A stretch of DNA of 35,088 bases from Actinomycetota bacterium (GCA_009698575.1 WLPX01000014.1:1-35088); one strand, 5' to 3'. Positions 15,524 to 24,337 are shown, counted from the stretch's first letter. Translations and numbers: made by a program. Notes: generated by a model from the letters alone, not told the origin.

Positions 15524-16995
15524 CGCATTATGAATGGATCGCTGATTGGCGCTTCGCTGGTGTTAATCCATACTGACTTCGTGCGGGTGTAATCCAAGAT
15601 TGATTCAGCACCGGCTTCGCGGCCAGTTCCGCTTTGACCGTAACCACCAAAGGGAACCATCGGCGAAATCATGCGGTAGGTATTTACCCACACAATTCCC
15701 GCTCGCAAGGATTTCACGAACCGGTGGGCGCGCCCGATGTCTTTGGTAAATACCCCAGATGCCAGGCCATACTCACTGTCATTGGCTAGTGAAAGTGCTT
15801 GGGCGTCGTCTTTGAATTTCAAGACGCTCAGAACTGGTCCGAAGATCTCCTCTTGTACACAGGCGATAACCGGCTTGTCACAATCTAAAATTGTCGGCTC
15901 GTAATAGAAGCCATTAGTAAAATCGGCAGGAATATTTCCGCCTGTAACAAGTTTTGCGCCGGCTGCCACGCTACGATCCACGACATCTTGCACATGCATT
16001 AGCTGGCGCTGAGTAGCAAGTGGCCCCATCTCGGTTTCCAAATCCTGCGGATCACCAATTTTGATTCGCTGGGCTTTAGCAATCAAGATTTCCATAAGTT
16101 TTGCGTGCACATTTTCATGCACCAATAATCGCGAACCGGCAACACAGCTCTGGCCGGTTGCTGCAAAAATTCCAGAGACAATTGCATTTGCAGCACTTTC
16201 TAAGTCCGCATCTTCAAACACCAGCACTGGTGACTTGCCACCAAGTTCAAGTGAAACTGCAGCCAAGTTATTTGCTGAGTTTTCCACGATGCGTCGGGCT
16301 GTACTCGGACCACCTGTAAAAGCAATGCGATCTATCAGCGGATGACTTGTCAGTGCTTTGCCACACGAGTCACCCATGCCAGTGATGATGTTTACGACTC
16401 CTGGTGGAAAACCTGCTTCATCTACTAACTTGGCAAATTGCAATAGGGGAGCAGGACCATCTTCGGATGCTTTCAGCACAACTGTGCAACCAGCAGCTAG
16501 TGCCGGAGCAAGCTTTACTGCCGATAAAAACATTTGCGAGTTCCACGGCACAATTGCAGCCACAACACCGATTGGTTCGCGTCGGGTGTAAGCCTCCATG
16601 TCGGGTTTATCAACATCAAAATGCGCGCCTTGCAGTTTGTCAGCAAGTCCTGCAAAGTATCGGTAGTACTCCGAGATGTAAAGAATTACGGCGCGGGTTT
16701 CCCGACGAATCTTGCCAGTGTCTCGTGTTTCAAGTTCGGCTAGCACATCAGCGTTAGCTGCCATTAAATCAGCAAGTTTATAAAGCAATTTTCCGCGAGC
16801 ACTAGCGTTCAGTGTTGGCCAGACTCCGGAAGTGAAAGCAACGTGAGCGGCCTGGACTGCTCTATCAACATCAGCTTCGGTAGCTTTAGGCATTTTTGCC
16901 CAAACGTTTCCATTTGCTGGATCAATGCTGTCGAAAGTTTCGTTAGCATCACTAAACGATCCACCAATATATTGTTGGAAAGTTTCCAGTGCCAT
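15520..16995 (-). CDS. NAD(P)-dependent aldehyde dehydrogenase
   Basis: The 491-residue member of the ALDH superfamily has PWN with N152, K175 (KASE), FTGG 227-229, E250 (LELGGKSP) and catalytic C284 (GQSCVAGSR). It oxidises an aldehyde to its acid; the closest general resemblance is to betaine/aminobutyraldehyde-type and other broad ALDHs, so the substrate is open. AAGGAGTCCGT precedes the ATG. It is the last gene of an apparent operon with the LLM monooxygenase, alpha/beta hydrolase and AA_synth protein, and may finish oxidation of their product. Confidence 0.93.
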   Translation of the reverse strand: MALETFQQYIGGSFSDANETFDSIDPANGNVWAKMPKATEADVDRAVQAAHVAFTSGVWPTLNASARGKLLYKLADLMAANADVLAELETRDTGKIRRETRAVILYISEYYRYFAGLADKLQGAHFDVDKPDMEAYTRREPIGVVAAIVPWNSQMFLSAVKLAPALAAGCTVVLKASEDGPAPLLQFAKLVDEAGFPPGVVNIITGMGDSCGKALTSHPLIDRIAFTGGPSTARRIVENSANNLAAVSLELGGKSPVLVFEDADLESAANAIVSGIFAATGQSCVAGSRLLVHENVHAKLMEILIAKAQRIKIGDPQDLETEMGPLATQRQLMHVQDVVDRSVAAGAKLVTGGNIPADFTNGFYYEPTILDCDKPVIACVQEEIFGPVLSVLKFKDDAQALSLANDSEYGLASGVFTKDIGRAHRFVKSLRAGIVWVNTYRMISPMVPFGGYGQSGTGREAGAESILDYTRTKSVWINTSEAPISDPFIMR

Positions 16996-17016
16996 ACGGA
17001 CTCCTTAAGGTTTGCC

Positions 17017-18051
17017 TTATGCGAACGCAGGCATTACTTCGTCAATAAACAACTTTAGGCTGTCTCGTTTTTGTTCGTAACTCATGGCACTATCTAGCCA
17101 GATACTGAATTGGGTATATCCCATGTCTTCATAGGATTTGATTCGAGCAATTACCTCGGCAGGGGTTCCAACTAGGCAGTTTTTGCGCATATTCTCTGGT
17201 GAATAATTTGGTTGGGCATCAGTCTCAGCCTGAGTGATTGGCTCAATAAATCCATCTTTGATGGGAGCTTCAGCCTTAAACCACTTACCGAAGTAAAGAA
17301 AGAATTTTTGTAGCGCTGCAGATCCCTTCATTAATTCCTCTTCTGTCTTTGCCACGTAGGTGTGCATCAGAAGCATAAGTTTTGGCCGAGGGACTTCTGG
17401 ATGGGCAGCGCAGGCCGTATTGAACTTTTCAATTAGGTTCTGCACCTCATCGTCACCACTAGCTAACGGCGTCACTTGCACATTGCAACCAGCCGCAACA
17501 GCAAAATCATGAGTATGTGGATCACGAGCGGCTATCCAAATTGGAATTGGTTTTTGAATCGCGCGCGGTACGGCAGTGGTTTCTGCAAATTTCCAATACT
17601 CACCATCGTGGGTGTAGTTGCCAATCAAAAGCTGTTGAACTGCTGGGACAAGTTCGCGCATACGAAGTCCTGCTTCCATGGCATCCAAACCAGGCATCAG
17701 TCGTTCGTATTCAAACATGTAGGCGCCGCGCGCAATACCTAGATCAAGTCGACCGTTACTCACTAGATCACAAAGCGCAGCTTCGCCAGCCAACCGAATC
17801 GGATGCCAGAACGGCGCAATTACATTTCCGGTTCCCAGACGAATCGTTGTGGTCTTGGCAGCCAAGTATGCAAGATTTATAAATGGATTTGGGGCCACGG
17901 TGTATTCCATTGCATGGTGCTCGCCAATCCAGATAGTTTCCATGCCACCGGCTTCAGCCATCAAAGTAAATTCGGTTAGCTCGTCTAGGAGCTGCTTGTG
18001 CGATACCGAATCGTCATAGCGTTCGATGTGAGCAAATAATGAAAACTTCAT
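17017..18051 (-). CDS. LLM-class flavin-dependent oxidoreductase (bacterial luciferase fold)
   Basis: The 344-residue enzyme is of the luciferase-like monooxygenase fold: WIGEHHAMEY near residues 41-50, the RLGTGNVIAPFWHPIRLAGEA beta-barrel core, SNGRLDLGIARGAY, and a C-terminal GTPAEVIARIKSYEDMGYTQF. It would use reduced flavin and O2 to oxygenate a small molecule. The reductase is not adjacent; the FMN reductase at 29383 is one candidate. AAGGATTGAGTT precedes the ATG. It is 10 bases behind the alpha/beta hydrolase gene. Confidence 0.88.
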   Translation of the reverse strand: MKFSLFAHIERYDDSVSHKQLLDELTEFTLMAEAGGMETIWIGEHHAMEYTVAPNPFINLAYLAAKTTTIRLGTGNVIAPFWHPIRLAGEAALCDLVSNGRLDLGIARGAYMFEYERLMPGLDAMEAGLRMRELVPAVQQLLIGNYTHDGEYWKFAETTAVPRAIQKPIPIWIAARDPHTHDFAVAAGCNVQVTPLASGDDEVQNLIEKFNTACAAHPEVPRPKLMLLMHTYVAKTEEELMKGSAALQKFFLYFGKWFKAEAPIKDGFIEPITQAETDAQPNYSPENMRKNCLVGTPAEVIARIKSYEDMGYTQFSIWLDSAMSYEQKRDSLKLFIDEVMPAFA

Positions 18052-18061
18052 AACTCAATCC

Positions 18062-18901
18062 TTATTGGAAATCTGACACTGTGGAGCTGGAATTGAAGAA
18101 TGTGGCTAAAGACTCACAAATGTCCTCAGGAGCAGTAAGGGTAACCATGTGGCGATGACCAGAAATGACTTCAAGATGACCGTTAGGAGCAAGTTCTGAC
18201 ATTTTTTGGGACATCTCGGGAGTTGAGTTTGGGTCACCATCAGCAGTTAAAAACAGGCTCGGGACCAAAAGCTCAGAAAGCGATTCTGAATCGATACCAC
18301 TTACATTTGCAAAAACGGAATATGCTCGCGCGTAACCCATTGGATCTACATCGGCTAACGCCTGTTTGGCAACTATCGCTGCCTCGGAATAAGGATTTGT
18401 TTCTAATGAGTCAAACCAACGCTCTAACGTTTCGGCATCATTGCGGGCATTGCCATCATCAAGAATCTCAGCTGCTCGCTGCTTTACTGCATTACTTTTT
18501 TCGGCCGGTCGATCAAACACAGCGGTAATTGCAGTAACGCTGCTGCAGTTTTCGGAATACCTGCAGGCAAATGTTAATGCGATTAACGCTCCGATTGAAT
18601 GTCCGACAATATGGGCCTTGGAAATCTGCAACTCACTCATTAGGTCGCTAAGTTGCTGCACATAATCTCTCAGCGCTAATTCACCATCGGGTAAATCGCT
18701 TTCGCCATGACCCCACATGTCATAAACCAGCACGTCAAAAGATTCGCTCAAGATATTTACTTGCGGCGCCCAAACATTTTTGTTCATGCCTACGCCATGT
18801 AGAAGTACGACTGTTTCACCAGAGCCACAACGACTCCAAGCAGTACCGGCTTTTGTTATTCCCGAAATGCTTGATGCGGGAAGCGTAAAACTAGCTGTCA
18901 T
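18062..18901 (-). CDS. Alpha/beta hydrolase
   Basis: The 279-residue hydrolase keeps a normal catalytic set: HGVGMN oxyanion region, nucleophile S102 in GHSIGA, an acidic residue near 221-223 (TADGDPNSTP) and a histidine in SGHRHM (about 249). It may cleave the product of the neighbouring flavin monooxygenase. Its 5' end overlaps the AA_synth gene by 11 bases, so the two are co-translated. In contrast to the other alpha/beta hydrolase in this window (26541-27350), this one has its serine. Confidence 0.87.
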   Translation of the reverse strand: MTASFTLPASSISGITKAGTAWSRCGSGETVVLLHGVGMNKNVWAPQVNILSESFDVLVYDMWGHGESDLPDGELALRDYVQQLSDLMSELQISKAHIVGHSIGALIALTFACRYSENCSSVTAITAVFDRPAEKSNAVKQRAAEILDDGNARNDAETLERWFDSLETNPYSEAAIVAKQALADVDPMGYARAYSVFANVSGIDSESLSELLVPSLFLTADGDPNSTPEMSQKMSELAPNGHLEVISGHRHMVTLTAPEDICESLATFFNSSSTVSDFQ

Positions 18902-19481
18902 TACTTCCGAGATCTTTTAGATCTTGGTAGCGATCACCAATGCGATGATGCGGTCGGCCACCGATAGATGCACCTAGGGCAACAACTATTTCATCTGGAC
19001 CTGGTGCATCGACAATTGAGAACTGAATTGTTAAGTAATGCGAGCGCATACCTTCATCAGCCTTATGCATTAGTGGAATTGAAATTGGGCAGTTTGGTCC
19101 ACCGCGCACGTTAGTAAATGAAAGGTAGCTAGTGGCTCCAACCGCAGTGCGGTAGTGATTTCCAAAGCGCAAAGTGTGAATCAGCGCCGAGGCATGCTCA
19201 ACTTCACCTGACGTGCCAACAACCGCAGCCTTTCCGTAACCTTCAACCGCTTCGCCAGATCCGGTCATTTCCAAAATTGATGCAGTTAGGATTTCGCCAA
19301 GCTGTGGTGCTAGATCATGAATCTCAGGCTTAAGGTCTTCGACAAATCCGCGACCAGCCCATGGGTTTGTCAGTACTGCGGCAGCTGCATACATTCGAAG
19401 TGGATTGGCAGCAGCCTTGCCGCCTTCAATTCGAGTTTCTTCTGCGTAAGTTACAAGTTTGCGAATCTGAACCGGTGCCAT
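18891..19481 (-). CDS. 'Amino acid synthesis' family protein (DUF1185 / AA_synth)
   Basis: The 196-residue protein matches the family named AA_synth (PF06684), whose true activity is not established. Recognisable parts are RMYAAAAVLTNPWAGRGFVEDL, the AAVVGTSGEVEHASALIH segment, and PDEIVVALGASIGGRPHHRIGDRYQD at the end. Members often sit beside LLM flavoenzymes and hydrolases in catabolic clusters, as here. It is the first gene of the four-gene group and has AAAGGA 9 bases before its ATG. Confidence 0.8.
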   Translation of the reverse strand: MAPVQIRKLVTYAEETRIEGGKAAANPLRMYAAAAVLTNPWAGRGFVEDLKPEIHDLAPQLGEILTASILEMTGSGEAVEGYGKAAVVGTSGEVEHASALIHTLRFGNHYRTAVGATSYLSFTNVRGGPNCPISIPLMHKADEGMRSHYLTIQFSIVDAPGPDEIVVALGASIGGRPHHRIGDRYQDLKDLGSNDS

Positions 19482-19522
19482 TTCCAGGTCCTTTCAAAGG
19501 AGTCCAAGTTATGGCACTTATC

Positions 19523-20029
19523 TTATGGCCAGAGCGTGGCGATCAAACCATCGACGGCAGATTCAAGGAGTTCCCGAACATGTTCGTAGGCTGCATCCTC
19601 TTGTGAGTAAGGATCGGGCACCGAAGCACCAGATGGAATCGAGTTATCGAAATCTCGCATTAGGAAGATCTTTTGCAAATCTGCATCACTGGTAGCAAGT
19701 GCAGTCACATTGGCGAAGTTTTCCGAATCCATCGTCAGAACTAAATCCAGTCGCTCCAAATCAAGAATTGAGAACTGGCTAGCACGATGACTGTAGTTAT
19801 AGCCAGCTGATTCCCAAGTTTTGCGGGATTGGGGGTGGGCGTCCTGGCCGATGTGCCATGACGAAGTTCCACCACTTTCCACAATTGCCCGCGGGCCAGA
19901 TAAGTCTTTAGTTCGATTGCTAAAGATTGCCGCAGCCATAGGGGAGCGGCAAATGTTTCCTAGGCACACAAATGAAATGAATATTTCGTCGCGAGCACTT
20001 AGCTCTTGCAAGTAAGGATTTTGATTCAA
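19523..20029 (-). CDS. Low-molecular-weight protein tyrosine phosphatase
   Basis: The 168-residue protein carries the P-loop C22-LGNIC-R28-S (CX5R) and the general-acid DP in the loop VPDPYSQED near residue 141. Such phosphatases act on phosphotyrosine in proteins controlling exopolysaccharide export or stress, or as small-molecule phosphatases. It is 4 bases downstream of the DUF4287/DUF1801 gene in the same direction and 41 bases upstream of AA_synth. Confidence 0.9.
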   Translation of the reverse strand: MNQNPYLQELSARDEIFISFVCLGNICRSPMAAAIFSNRTKDLSGPRAIVESGGTSSWHIGQDAHPQSRKTWESAGYNYSHRASQFSILDLERLDLVLTMDSENFANVTALATSDADLQKIFLMRDFDNSIPSGASVPDPYSQEDAAYEHVRELLESAVDGLIATLWP

Positions 20030-20033
20030 TGTG

Positions 20034-20591
20034 CTATTTCTTAAGTGCTGAAATCCGCGCTGCCGCCAAGTCCTGCAACAACTTCACATCAACTTTCCAG
20101 TCCACTGGAACTCGCACAGTCTTTTTTAATACTTCATACGGCTCAAGTCGCTTGGCAAATTTTAAAAGTATTGCTTCGCCATCGTGTGGAGCAATCAAGA
20201 TGTGATTCTTCAAAACATTTACACCAAAAATGTAGTCTTCGCCTAGCTTAAGCATCGGCTGATTCCAAGCTATGACAATTTCCATCTTTGGGTACTTTGT
20301 CTTGATGGCCTTAAAAATCGCCTTGACTGTTTTCTGCTTTGTGGCGTCGTGTGGCTTCAGATAGTCATCGATAGTGTTAAAGCGCTTAGAAGTGGTGTTT
20401 CCTTTTGAGTAAAGCACTAACGCATTTGCGTGTGCCTGACTAAAGCCATGGTTTTCCCGCAGGAAAGCAATTTGTTCGGGATACTTCAAATCCTTTATTA
20501 ACTTCATTTGATCGTGCCAATAAGACATCGGCAAGCCATGCTTTTTCTCAATTGCCGGGAAAAATGAGGCGCGATCTGGGTTAGTAGCCAT
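20034..20591 (-). CDS. DUF4287 + DUF1801 (YdhG-like) domain protein
   Basis: The 185-residue protein has an N-terminal DUF4287-type helix bundle (residues ~1-70: IEKKHGLPMSYWHDQMK, ENHGFSQAHANALV) joined to a C-terminal DUF1801/YdhG-like domain (~80-185: KMEIVIAWNQPMLKLGED, HILIAPHDGEAI). The function is unknown. The ATG has no Shine-Dalgarno but a TAGAAT hexamer exactly 6 bases upstream, suggesting a leaderless transcript that may run into the phosphatase gene. Confidence 0.75.
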   Translation of the reverse strand: MATNPDRASFFPAIEKKHGLPMSYWHDQMKLIKDLKYPEQIAFLRENHGFSQAHANALVLYSKGNTTSKRFNTIDDYLKPHDATKQKTVKAIFKAIKTKYPKMEIVIAWNQPMLKLGEDYIFGVNVLKNHILIAPHDGEAILLKFAKRLEPYEVLKKTVRVPVDWKVDVKLLQDLAAARISALKK

Positions 20592-20597
20592 TTGAAT

Positions 20598-20603
20598 ATT
20601 CTA
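20598..20603 (-). promoter_or_regulatory. Putative -10 element for the DUF4287 gene (leaderless)
   Basis: TAGAAT on the minus strand ends 6 bases before the ATG at 20591. No ribosome binding site lies between. This is the same spacing as at murI and the protease gene. Confidence 0.5.
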
Positions 20604-20661
20604 AGTCCCATCTCAGCTGACTAGTTAATTTGCAAGCAACACAAAGTGCACACGAGCGGAA

Positions 20662-21099
20662 TTACTTTTGACTTTGACGAATTTCTAGCGTTACGCCAGC
20701 ACCGGGAGTTTTGAAGTAAGTAAACCCAGAGCCGTCGGTGCGACGTCCTCTCATCCAAATATCAACTCCGTCATCAACTGCCTGAGCTTCAGCAACGTTG
20801 GCATCATCCACTTCAAAACCCAAATGGAAAACACCTTCCCCGTGAGCGGCCAGGAAATCAGCTTGCGGAGTTCCTGGGCTCGGCTGGCATAGTTGAAGTT
20901 GAATGTTCTCGGTGTTGCAGTACCGATACTTCATGCTGGTAAAGCCCGCTTTTGAAGGAACCTCTAACTCGGTGTAATCAGCAAGTGGTGGGTAGTCAAG
21001 CCATGGACCAACTCCGACGGAATCGTAGTAGGCCTCAGTGGCCTTGATGTCAAGAACAACTATGCAGACGTGGTGTAGCCGATTGAAAATTTTAGACAT
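20662..21099 (-). CDS. VOC (glyoxalase/bleomycin-resistance) superfamily protein
   Basis: The 145-residue protein has two beta-alpha-beta-beta-beta units: HHVCIVVLDIKATEAYYDSVG at the start and FHLGFEVDDANVAEAQ in the second half, ending in VTLEIRQ. H9/H10, a glutamine in IQLQLCQ, H92 and the late glutamate are plausible metal ligands. The order resembles methylmalonyl-CoA epimerase-like or glyoxalase_4 members, but the substrate is unknown. It is divergent from the DAO-type oxidoreductase. Confidence 0.82.
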   Translation of the reverse strand: MSKIFNRLHHVCIVVLDIKATEAYYDSVGVGPWLDYPPLADYTELEVPSKAGFTSMKYRYCNTENIQLQLCQPSPGTPQADFLAAHGEGVFHLGFEVDDANVAEAQAVDDGVDIWMRGRRTDGSGFTYFKTPGAGVTLEIRQSQK

Positions 21100-21239
21100 T
21101 AAATATCTTTCGGAGTAGGTAGCAACAAGACCACTGTAGCCCTAGATTTGAAACAGTAAAGTCGTAATTGTTCTTTAAGTAGCAGATGGTTTTTGCAAGT
21201 CTTTCCAAGTTGGACAAGCTCAGAGCATCAGGAGGCGTC

Positions 21240-22379
21240 GTGACAAAACCAGATCGAGTTATTGTCATCGGTGCAGGAATTATTGGAGCCAGCTGCGCAT
21301 ATCACTTGGCCGCCCGCGGGCAGCAGGTAACTGTTCTTGAAAAATTTGATGCTCCTGCAGAAGGAAGTACGGGCAGATCTTTTGCTTCGGTACGAGGACA
21401 GTGGAGTGATGAACTTAATGTCACGATTTCATGGGAAAGCATTCAGACATATCGCGACTTTGAGAAGTTACACAATATTGATGTTGGTTATCGACCAACC
21501 GGATATATGTATTTGGTGCCCGAAAAGGATTGGGGTACCCAACTTGGTTATGTCGCATTGCAACAAGAACACGGCGTACCTGTTGAATCCATAAGTTTTC
21601 AAGCTGCTCAGCAAAAGACTCCGTTTGTGCAAGAAGGCTTAGGTGGTGTCACTTGGGGCTCAGCTGACGGGGTAGTAGATCCTTACCTTGCCACGACGGC
21701 ATACATTGCAATGGCCAAGACTTCAGGTGCGACTTTTCACATGAAGACTGAAGTTGATGAAATCACCCGAACAGAAAACGGTTGGCGCGTGCGGGCAGGT
21801 GATGCTATTTACGAAGCAGATTACATTGTGAACTGTGCAGGTGGTTGGTCGAATCTAACGGGCCAGCTCGCTGGTTTTGATGTCCCAGTGCAACATGTGC
21901 GCCGCAATATCTATTCAACCGCCCCTAACAGCACCCCAATTCATCCGATGACAATTGACTTGGAATCCGGAATTTTTCTACGCAGCGAAGGTGAGCGCTT
22001 ATTGTTTGGACTAGCCCGAGCAGATGAACCAGCCGGGTATAACACTGCTGTTGATTGGGACTGGATGGAAACAGTATTAGAAACGGCAGGAAATCGTTTC
22101 CCGTGGCTGCTTGACGCTCCACTAGACCCATCTGGAGCATGGGCCGGAACCTATGAAGTCACGCCTGACCATTTCCCGATTTTAGGAGCCCTACCAGAAG
22201 AACCCAATTGGATTAACGCTTGTGGATTCTCAGGTCATGGCGTAATGCAGGCACCATATGTCGGGAAGTTAATTGCCGAAGAATTATGTGATGGCAAGTC
22301 CCACACAATCGACATTGAACCGTTACGCATCAATCGCTTGCGGGATGGCCGGCTACGCAACGAAACTATGGTGCTGTGA
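21240..22379 (+). CDS. FAD-dependent oxidoreductase, DAO/sarcosine-oxidase family
   Basis: The 379-residue flavoenzyme begins with the FAD-binding GAGIIGASCAYHLAARG and VLEKF, has GSTGRSFASVRGQW (flavin region), and ends with GTYEVTPDHFPILGALP and ACGFSGHGVMQAP, typical of DAO-family amine/amino-acid oxidases and dehydrogenases. It probably oxidises a secondary or D-amino acid or N-methylated amine. GTG 21240 is chosen because GGAGG lies at 21231-21235, while the open frame back to 21186 has no good start signal. It converges on the secreted protease gene. Confidence 0.87.
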   Translation: MTKPDRVIVIGAGIIGASCAYHLAARGQQVTVLEKFDAPAEGSTGRSFASVRGQWSDELNVTISWESIQTYRDFEKLHNIDVGYRPTGYMYLVPEKDWGTQLGYVALQQEHGVPVESISFQAAQQKTPFVQEGLGGVTWGSADGVVDPYLATTAYIAMAKTSGATFHMKTEVDEITRTENGWRVRAGDAIYEADYIVNCAGGWSNLTGQLAGFDVPVQHVRRNIYSTAPNSTPIHPMTIDLESGIFLRSEGERLLFGLARADEPAGYNTAVDWDWMETVLETAGNRFPWLLDAPLDPSGAWAGTYEVTPDHFPILGALPEEPNWINACGFSGHGVMQAPYVGKLIAEELCDGKSHTIDIEPLRINRLRDGRLRNETMVL

Positions 22380-22381
22380 AT

Positions 22382-22415
22382 CGCGAGGTGTGATACGCGA
22401 GGTGTGATACGCGAG
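22382..22415. repeat. 14-bp tandem repeat between convergent genes
   Basis: CGCGAGGTGTGATA occurs twice in tandem (22382-22395, 22396-22409), followed by a partial third copy CGCGAG. It fills almost the whole 38-base gap between the stops of the FAD oxidoreductase and the protease. The TGTGATA context does not form a hairpin terminator. Confidence 0.85.
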
Positions 22416-22417
22416 CC

Positions 22418-24142
22418 TTATTGGATCACTAATGTCTTAACTGTCTTTTTTGCCTTTGGCTTCTTGCCACCCTTAGGTTTGGGTTCCTGAACCGTAAATG
22501 TCACAACGCAATTGCCAGTTTTTTTGGTCTTTAGTTTGGAACCCGATTTGGCACATATTCTCGCTGAGGATCTAGCTACCTTGAATGTCACCTTAGCTTT
22601 TGGCGAAACGATCGGGACACCAACTTGTTGAGCGAGTGCCTTCACGGCAAACTTATTATTGACCGTAACAGTTCTCGAGGCAAGATCTGCAGCAGCAGCG
22701 GCTTCAGCGGCAGCTTGGGCAGCGGCAGCTTGGGCAACGGCAAATTCCGGCTCAATTAGCCACTGAGCATAAAGAATTACCGCGGTTGCGCCCATGGTTA
22801 ATGACTCTGAACCTGATGCAGTGAAAGAGGTGCCAGAGCCATTAAGTTCTGTATTCCAACCAGCAAAGGTATAGCCAGTCCGGCCAAGATTTCCGGTATT
22901 GCTTAGCACGGTCACTGCAGAGTTGTATTGGTGAGGCGAAGCAACATCAAGTGGAACTGAACCTTCCGTACCTCCGTTTGCACCGTATGTAACTGTAAAC
23001 GACCTAATTGTCCACTGCGCATAAAGCGTGACGGCACTCGCGCCAATTGTAAATGTGTTTATTCCAGTCGCTGCATAGGAAGTTCCTGAGCCATTAGGTT
23101 CTGTATTCCAACCAGCAAAGTTATATCCAGTTCTTTGGAGATTTCCGGAATTACCAAGTAGGGTCACAACGGTGCTGGGTTCGTACGGTGAAGCTAAATC
23201 TATTGGCACAGATCCACTAGAGCTTCCGTTTACGTTGTAAGTGACTCCATACTTCACCGGAATCGCATTGGTTGTAATCCAATTTGAATAGTTTGCGACA
23301 TTTGTATAGACACCTGGTGTTAGCCAAGAGCAACCAAATCCCCAACTAACGATTCCAGACAGATACCACTTTCCACCAACTGACGTTGCAAGCGGACCGC
23401 CACTATCTCCTTGACAGGCATCTACTATGAAATCTAAATTTATATCTACAAGGCCTGCGCAGAGCATGGAAATTGGCTTGTAATTACTGCTACCCAGAAG
23501 ACTCGTACAGAGAGAGTCGTTACCCACATTAACTGTTGCACCTTGGAGATTTTTTGGATATTTTTTGCCAGTGTTATTCCAGTCGTATGAGAAACTGGAG
23601 GATGAATCTGCAAACCAAGTTGACCCCCAACCTGAAATTTTGGCTTGAGTTGCTCCCGCCGGTTTGGAGCTAGGTATGTTTATTTTCTCAATTTGCCCGG
23701 TTGATAATGTCAATGGTGACGTCAGTTGAATAAGGGCAACGTCACCTTCAATAGTTGTTGAATTCCACGTGGGATGAACCATAATTCTTTTTACGGTATT
23801 GCCTGAAAGTCCAGACTCGTTTAGCACTGCCGTTCCCGCCAAAACAATAAAATCGGCAGGTGTCTTGCCGGAGACACAATGAGCGGCGGTAACGATCCAC
23901 TCGCGAGAAACTACTGAGCCTCCGCAAAATTGACCCTGATAGTTATTACTGGAATAAGCACTTATCAATGCCACTTGCCATGGGGCTTGAGAGATTCCTA
24001 TGTTGCTTCCGCCAACAATTTTTGCAGTTGGCACCTCAATATTGTTGCCAGAAGGATCAACTTGCAGGGCTTGGGCACTTGGGATCAGACCAAGGGTAAA
24101 AGCCATGGCTAAAGTAATGATCTTGCTGCCCGCCCGTTGCAC
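22418..24142 (-). CDS. Secreted trypsin-like serine protease with two InlB/Listeria-Bacteroides repeats
   Basis: The 574-residue precursor has a signal peptide (residues 1-~26), propeptide, then a chymotrypsin-fold S1 domain (42-~292) starting with IVGG at 42. H88 (TAAHC), D134 (GDVALI) and S247 (GDSGG) form the triad, and D241 at the base of the specificity pocket predicts cleavage after Lys/Arg. Two repeats follow, ~297-377 and ~382-461, each with RTGY-FAGWNTE and LYAQW (Flg_new/InlB B-repeat). Then come an Ala-rich segment (~470-487) and a very basic C-terminal beta domain. It is an exported, probably surface-held peptidase for protein scavenging. The start is GTG with TAGGCT 6 bases upstream (leaderless type). 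Confidence 0.9.
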   Translation of the reverse strand: MQRAGSKIITLAMAFTLGLIPSAQALQVDPSGNNIEVPTAKIVGGSNIGISQAPWQVALISAYSSNNYQGQFCGGSVVSREWIVTAAHCVSGKTPADFIVLAGTAVLNESGLSGNTVKRIMVHPTWNSTTIEGDVALIQLTSPLTLSTGQIEKINIPSSKPAGATQAKISGWGSTWFADSSSSFSYDWNNTGKKYPKNLQGATVNVGNDSLCTSLLGSSNYKPISMLCAGLVDINLDFIVDACQGDSGGPLATSVGGKWYLSGIVSWGFGCSWLTPGVYTNVANYSNWITTNAIPVKYGVTYNVNGSSSGSVPIDLASPYEPSTVVTLLGNSGNLQRTGYNFAGWNTEPNGSGTSYAATGINTFTIGASAVTLYAQWTIRSFTVTYGANGGTEGSVPLDVASPHQYNSAVTVLSNTGNLGRTGYTFAGWNTELNGSGTSFTASGSESLTMGATAVILYAQWLIEPEFAVAQAAAAQAAAEAAAAADLASRTVTVNNKFAVKALAQQVGVPIVSPKAKVTFKVARSSARICAKSGSKLKTKKTGNCVVTFTVQEPKPKGGKKPKAKKTVKTLVIQ

Positions 24143-24148
24143 TTAATC

Positions 24149-24154
24149 AGCCTA
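24149..24154 (-). promoter_or_regulatory. Putative -10 element for the protease gene (leaderless)
   Basis: TAGGCT on the minus strand ends 6 bases before the GTG at 24142; no Shine-Dalgarno is seen between them. Confidence 0.45.
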
Positions 24155-24264
24155 GTTAGCGAGCAGAATGCGGTCAACAGTTTTAGGCAAAATCTAGGTA
24201 TTGAAACACAATCCTTGATCCACTAGGGACCGATTTCGTAAAACCGAGCAACAAGTGCTTTAAG

Positions 24265-24337
<73 letters not shown>

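Noticed and set aside
16404..16757. Several 60-120-residue plus-strand frames within the ALDH gene (and similar ones in the other large genes)
   Set aside because: They lie antisense to strongly recognised enzymes and look like codon-bias shadows.
22382..22415. CRISPR-like repeat
   Set aside because: Units are only 14 bases, in direct tandem with no spacers, and no cas genes are present.
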